This document shows, in pieces, positions 61,279-64,000 of a stretch of DNA of 64,000 nt. Origin of the DNA: Pogona vitticeps (lineage: Eukaryota > Chordata > Lepidosauria > Squamata > Agamidae); assembly GCF_051106095.1 (NCBI RefSeq), contig NC_135787.1, forward strand, positions 159,658,001-159,722,000, written 5' to 3'. The notes below the pieces were generated by a model. It made no database searches. It had not been told where the DNA came from and saw only the letters and a list, made by a program, of their open reading frames with translations. Within the stretch, counting starts at the first letter, position 1. Each line of letters starts with the position of its first letter. Made by a program: the position numbers and the translations under genes.

Positions 61279-63810
61279 AAGTTAAGCATCTGAGGCTGTC
61301 CAAGTTATTTTGACATCCAAGGTAAATCTGCAGATTCGAAGGAAGGAAGGAAGGAAGGAAGGAAGGAAGGAAGGAAGGAAGGAAGGAAGGAAGGAAGGAA
61401 GGAAGGAAGGAAGGAAGGAAGGAAGGAAGGAAGGGAGGGAGGGAGGGAGGGAGGGAGGGAGGGAGAACTGAAAGCAAACAGTTGGGTGGTTGTTGTGGTT
61501 TTTTCGGGGTCTTTGGCCGTGTTCTGAAGGACTCTGAAGCTGCCGGCCACAGAGACTGGTGAAACGTCAGGAAGAACAATCTTCCGAACACGGCCAAAGA
61601 GCCCAGAAAACCCACAACAACCATCAGATCCTGCCCGTGAAAGCCTTCAAGAATACAGTTGGGTGGTCTTTCACAAACGCACAAAATCAGCTGCTTAAAA
61701 GGACTGGCTCTGTCTGAGCTTTCAAGCACAATAAATGAAGAGTTTGAAAGCTAGTAAAGAGGTTTAATTTTGAGGGATATCAAATGCTCCTTGGAGTTTT
61801 AGAGCTCCCTCGGAAATCTGGTCAAATAAAAATAGCCACAAGATGTCAGCATTCATCCCTGAAACTCGAGCTGGGAGCAAATTGTCTGAAAACCTGACAA
61901 TCTTCCTTGCCTATAGGATTACATCCCTAGACTTTGGGGTCTTCCTTCTCTTCCCTTTACATTATATTTCCCTCCTGTTTTTTTCTCCACTTTGCTTCTT
62001 TCTCTAGCATTTTATCTTTTTCTGACCTCTCTCCTTCGCTCTCTTTCACTTCTTCACAGAAATCTACATCTCTTGAAGTAGACGTTGTCTACTTTCTCAT
62101 CACCAGAAAAGAGGATATGTGCCCTCAAACAAACAAAACACCCCCTCACAAACATAAAACTGTATATGCTGGTTTATTCGTGCAGGTGCAAGATTAGAAA
62201 AGCGTTTAATAATTTAAACAGAATTACAATGCAGTTCATTAGAAATGGGAAAGCCAGTGACTTGGTGGCCTGTGGGCCTGGTATGTCTACTATCCAGGTG
62301 TGACCTATGGATTGGCATCCTCACGGTCTCTTATTGCTTGTGATTCTTCATCTTTGAATCAGATTAGGCTGGGCACAGCCCCTCAAAAAGAGTCTCTTTT
62401 CAGAAAAAGGCATGTCCACTGACAGCCCTTCAAGTAGAGGAGAGTCTTCTGTAAAACAGGCCACGTCGTCACCCTGCAGAGGACATAGCTGTGCTATAGA
62501 CTGAAATTAGGCCTGATATTAACTTCCTATCCCTCAGGCTCAGCAGCTGTAATTCTTCTGTAAGGAACAATCTCCAGGGCGGAAATGAGAGCAAGCTCGG
62601 CCTCTCTAGTTCTTGTTCCCTGGGGTTTCGGCATGTACGTTGGCACCATGGGATAAACTACAGCAGGCTCCTCTATGCCCCAGAGCTTTTGTGTTATATT
62701 TGTTTGGCCGAACTCTTGGTCTGGTGAATGAATCCCTGTGATGAGACACATTTTCATATAATATCCCGGCCAAAATCCTGCTCATGCCAACACAATGTAA
62801 TGTTAGGTAAAGGTAAAGGTTCCCCTTGACAATTTTTTTTTGTCCAGTCGTGTTCGACTCTAGGGGGTGGTGCTCATCCCCGTTTCCAAGCCATAGAGCC
62901 AGCGTTTGTCCGAAGACAATCTTCCGTGGTCACATGGCCAGTGCGACTTAGACACGGAACGCTGTTACCTTCCCACCAAGGTGGTCCCTATTTATCTACT
63001 TGCGTTTGCATGCTTTCGAACCGCTAGGTTGGCGGGAGCTGGGACAAGTGACGGGCGCTCACTCTGTCACGTGGATTCGATCTTACGACTGCTGGTCTTC
63101 TGACCCTGCAGCACAGGCTTCTGTGGTTTAGCCCGCAGCGCCACCACGTCCCAGTAATGTAATGTTAAGCCAGTGTAAATGTGCTGGCTTTTCACCCGGC
63201 AACAAGGAATTACACCATCATATTGCACAATTGGCCACATGTCCTGAGCACTACTGATTGCACAGTACAGAAGTGTTTTGGGGATAGAATTTCTGCCTTA
63301 GCTGTAGTGCAATGACTGCACACATATCCTTGAGTTGCGCATGCATAGCTGAGCAGTAGGATTTAGGACCTTGGGTTAAACTCTAAATAGCTAGTCCAAT
63401 CCCTCTGATGATGAGTAGGCAGAAAATAATTTAGTAAATAGGGATGAACATTGTCTCCCATCCCTTGAGATGCTTACTTTGTTTTTCTGTGGTAGAATTC
63501 TTCTGGTGGAGGAGGATGTTTCTGACTGAGAATGTTCACTGACTTTGACAATTCCAAGGATTCTTTTGGGATTGCTATGAGAGATAATGTGATGTCCAAC
63601 TGAAGCAAGTTTGCTGTATGGTGTAACATACTGAATAATCCCTTCTTTTGTCCCCTTCCCCAATTTCTCCAGGATTCAGAGCGACCAGAGTTTTCAGAAT
63701 TCCTTACGATGGTACAAAATGTGCAAGAGGTAGCATTTGGGGTCTGCACCAGCCTTCATGTCCTCTCTCATTACAATATCACAACAAATACCATTTCCCT
63801 CTTTCGTATG
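57738..63810 (+). CDS. ERP27: ERP27: endoplasmic reticulum protein 27, first three coding exons (partial, runs off window)
   Basis: Coding exons seen: 57738-57825, 59336-59436 and 63673-63810, giving 109 residues of an expected ~270. ERP27 is a non-catalytic PDI-family protein of the ER lumen with two thioredoxin-like domains (b and b') and no CXXC active site; it binds unfolded peptides and ERp57. The first exon encodes a signal peptide (MKSSILQSLVTFLLWMLLCG-YA). Exon 2 ends with SSAEVAVIGFFQ, matching human AATEVAVIGFFQ. Exon 3 encodes DSERPEFSEFLTMVQNV ... HYNITTNTISLFRM, matching human HYNITGNTICLFRL with the same exon length (46 codons) and the same NIT glycosylation sequon (Asn98). Only the core positions are conserved. 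The remaining exons, including the retention signal, lie beyond 64 kb. Confidence 0.93.
57826..59335 (+). other. ERP27 intron 1
   Basis: Contains T-rich runs (58348-58369) and a probable minus-strand LINE end at 58490-58660. Nothing else recognised. Confidence 0.7.
58490..58660 (-). mobile_element. decayed L2/CR1-like LINE 3' end
   Basis: The plus strand 'gccaagggcgctctgggtgg' + 'ttaacagcaaatag' is the reversed 'gttaaccacccagagcgcc' LINE terminus; the following A-rich stretch is the decayed upstream part. Confidence 0.5.
59336..59436 (+). CDS. ERP27: ERP27 second coding exon
   Basis: Acceptor 'ttccattctcccaag'. Encodes IVEDLRKPELLEDVAATEAF then ISSAEVAVIGFFQ. The donor is 'ccag|gtctgt', weaker than consensus. 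Matches human TDVPAAMEFIAATEVAVIGF in layout. Confidence 0.92.
61205..61280. repeat. (ACAA)n(ATAA)n microsatellite
   Basis: About 10 ACAA units then ATAA units. Confidence 0.97.
61339..61465. repeat. (GGAA)n(GGGA)n microsatellite
   Basis: About 93 bp of GGAA followed by about 33 bp of GGGA. The Ser/Phe/Pro/Leu-repeat minus-strand frames over it are artefacts. GGAA arrays can act as ETS-factor binding platforms in mammals; here that is only a possibility. Confidence 0.97.
61478..61667. mobile_element. palindromic dispersed repeat with 13-bp flanking direct repeat
   Basis: Body 61491-61654 (164 bp) lies between two copies of ACAGTTGGGTGGT (61478-61490, 61655-61667). Left arm 'tctttggccgtgttctgaag' pairs with right arm 'cttccgaacacggccaaaga', and the outer 'ttgttgtggttttttcgggg' with 'cccagaaaacccacaacaac'. 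The middle contains 'ggtgaaacgtcaggaagaac'. I know this as a common reptile repeat. The duplication is longer than hAT (8) or mariner (TA) elements make. Confidence 0.8.
62794..63167 (-). mobile_element. Sauria-type SINE with exact 12-bp target duplication
   Basis: Body 62806-63155 (350 bp) flanked by AATGTAATGTTA (62794-62805, 63156-63167). Minus strand: head 'gggacgtggtggcgctgcgg', tail 'agagtcgaacacgactggac' and 'caaggggaacctttacc'. Full length, well preserved. Confidence 0.93.
63168..63672 (+). other. ERP27 intron 2, right end
   Basis: No repeat named. It ends in a good pyrimidine tract 'ccccttccccaatttctcc' before the acceptor. Confidence 0.6.
63673..63810 (+). CDS. ERP27: ERP27 third coding exon
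   Basis: Exactly 46 codons in phase 0, as in mammals. Starts DSERPEFSEFLTMVQNVQEV, continues AFGVCTSLHVLSHYNITTNT and ends ISLFRM at donor 'cgtatg|gtaggt'. Lacks any CXXC pair, as expected for this non-catalytic family. Confidence 0.94.
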
Positions 63811-64000
63811 GTAGGTTTTTTTTTGTTTTTTTTGTTTCTGCTTGTAGTTCTGTTTCTTCTAGTAACTATATCCAAATGCTACAGGTGTTAATGGTGTACT
63901 TTGAGGTCTTTTCTTAAGCTCTGCTCATGATGGGAACGGACATAATAATTCTGTGTACTGTATTATCTTTTCTGTGGTAAAAAGATATAAAGAAATATTT
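63811..64000 (+). other. ERP27 intron 3, cut by window edge
   Basis: A T-rich start (63815-63838). No further exon is visible. Confidence 0.7.

Larger units (their letters stand above)
59437..63672 (+). other. ERP27 intron 2 (4.2 kb)
   Basis: Holds ACAA/ATAA and GGAA/GGGA microsatellites (61205-61465), a palindromic insert (61478-61667) and a full-length Sauria-type SINE (62794-63167). 59450-61200 and 61670-62790 show nothing nameable. Confidence 0.8.

Noticed and set aside
61169-61729. 186-codon minus-strand frame with repeats of Leu-Pro-Ser-Phe type
   Set aside because: A translation of the GGAA/GGGA and ACAA/ATAA arrays, not a protein gene.

Overview
This is eukaryotic, vertebrate nuclear DNA, almost certainly from a squamate reptile. 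It carries BovB-type RTE LINEs, Sauria-type SINEs that share the BovB tail, CR1 and L2-like LINE ends, foldback DNA transposons and very long microsatellites, a combination typical of lizards and snakes. The species cannot be fixed from the sequence. Coding DNA is a very small fraction of the window and is cut into short exons with GT-AG borders.

Three genes can be supported. PDE6H (cone photoreceptor phosphodiesterase inhibitory gamma subunit) lies on the minus strand at 8306-14655, with all three coding exons present (87 residues). ARHGDIB (Rho GDP-dissociation inhibitor 2, also called Ly-GDI or D4-GDI) lies on the plus strand, with five coding exons at 47180-54913 (200 residues) and a poly(A) signal near 55422. 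A CpG-dense island at about 33.8-34.8 kb may be its distal promoter. ERP27 (non-catalytic ER-resident PDI-family protein) follows on the plus strand; its first three coding exons are at 57738-63810 and the gene runs off the right edge. The order and orientations match the mammalian PDE6H-ARHGDIB-ERP27 block as I remember it, so this is conserved microsynteny. The genes do not act together: one is a retinal gene, one a Rho-GTPase regulator of blood cells, one an ER chaperone accessory.

Layout: 1-8.3 kb is PDE6H downstream DNA with a BovB fragment and old LINE ends. 8.3-14.7 kb is PDE6H, whose introns hold a Sauria SINE, a possible LTR-like block and a large AAT repeat. 15-33.8 kb is repeat-rich intergenic DNA with R4-like and L2-like LINEs, hAT-type elements, foldback MITEs, a second BovB copy and an unclassified 469-bp insert flanked by an exact 20-bp direct repeat. 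33.8-47.1 kb is the CpG island and probable ARHGDIB 5' intron. 47.1-55.4 kb is ARHGDIB, with a CR1 end only 31 bp before its last exon. 55.4-64 kb is the short intergenic gap and the 5' half of ERP27.

No rRNA, tRNA gene, CRISPR array or prokaryotic-style system was seen. Most long open frames are repeat remnants, microsatellite translations or chance. The best leads are repeat-biology observations (exact target-site duplications, foldback families, LINE-adjacent splice signals), not a new gene system.
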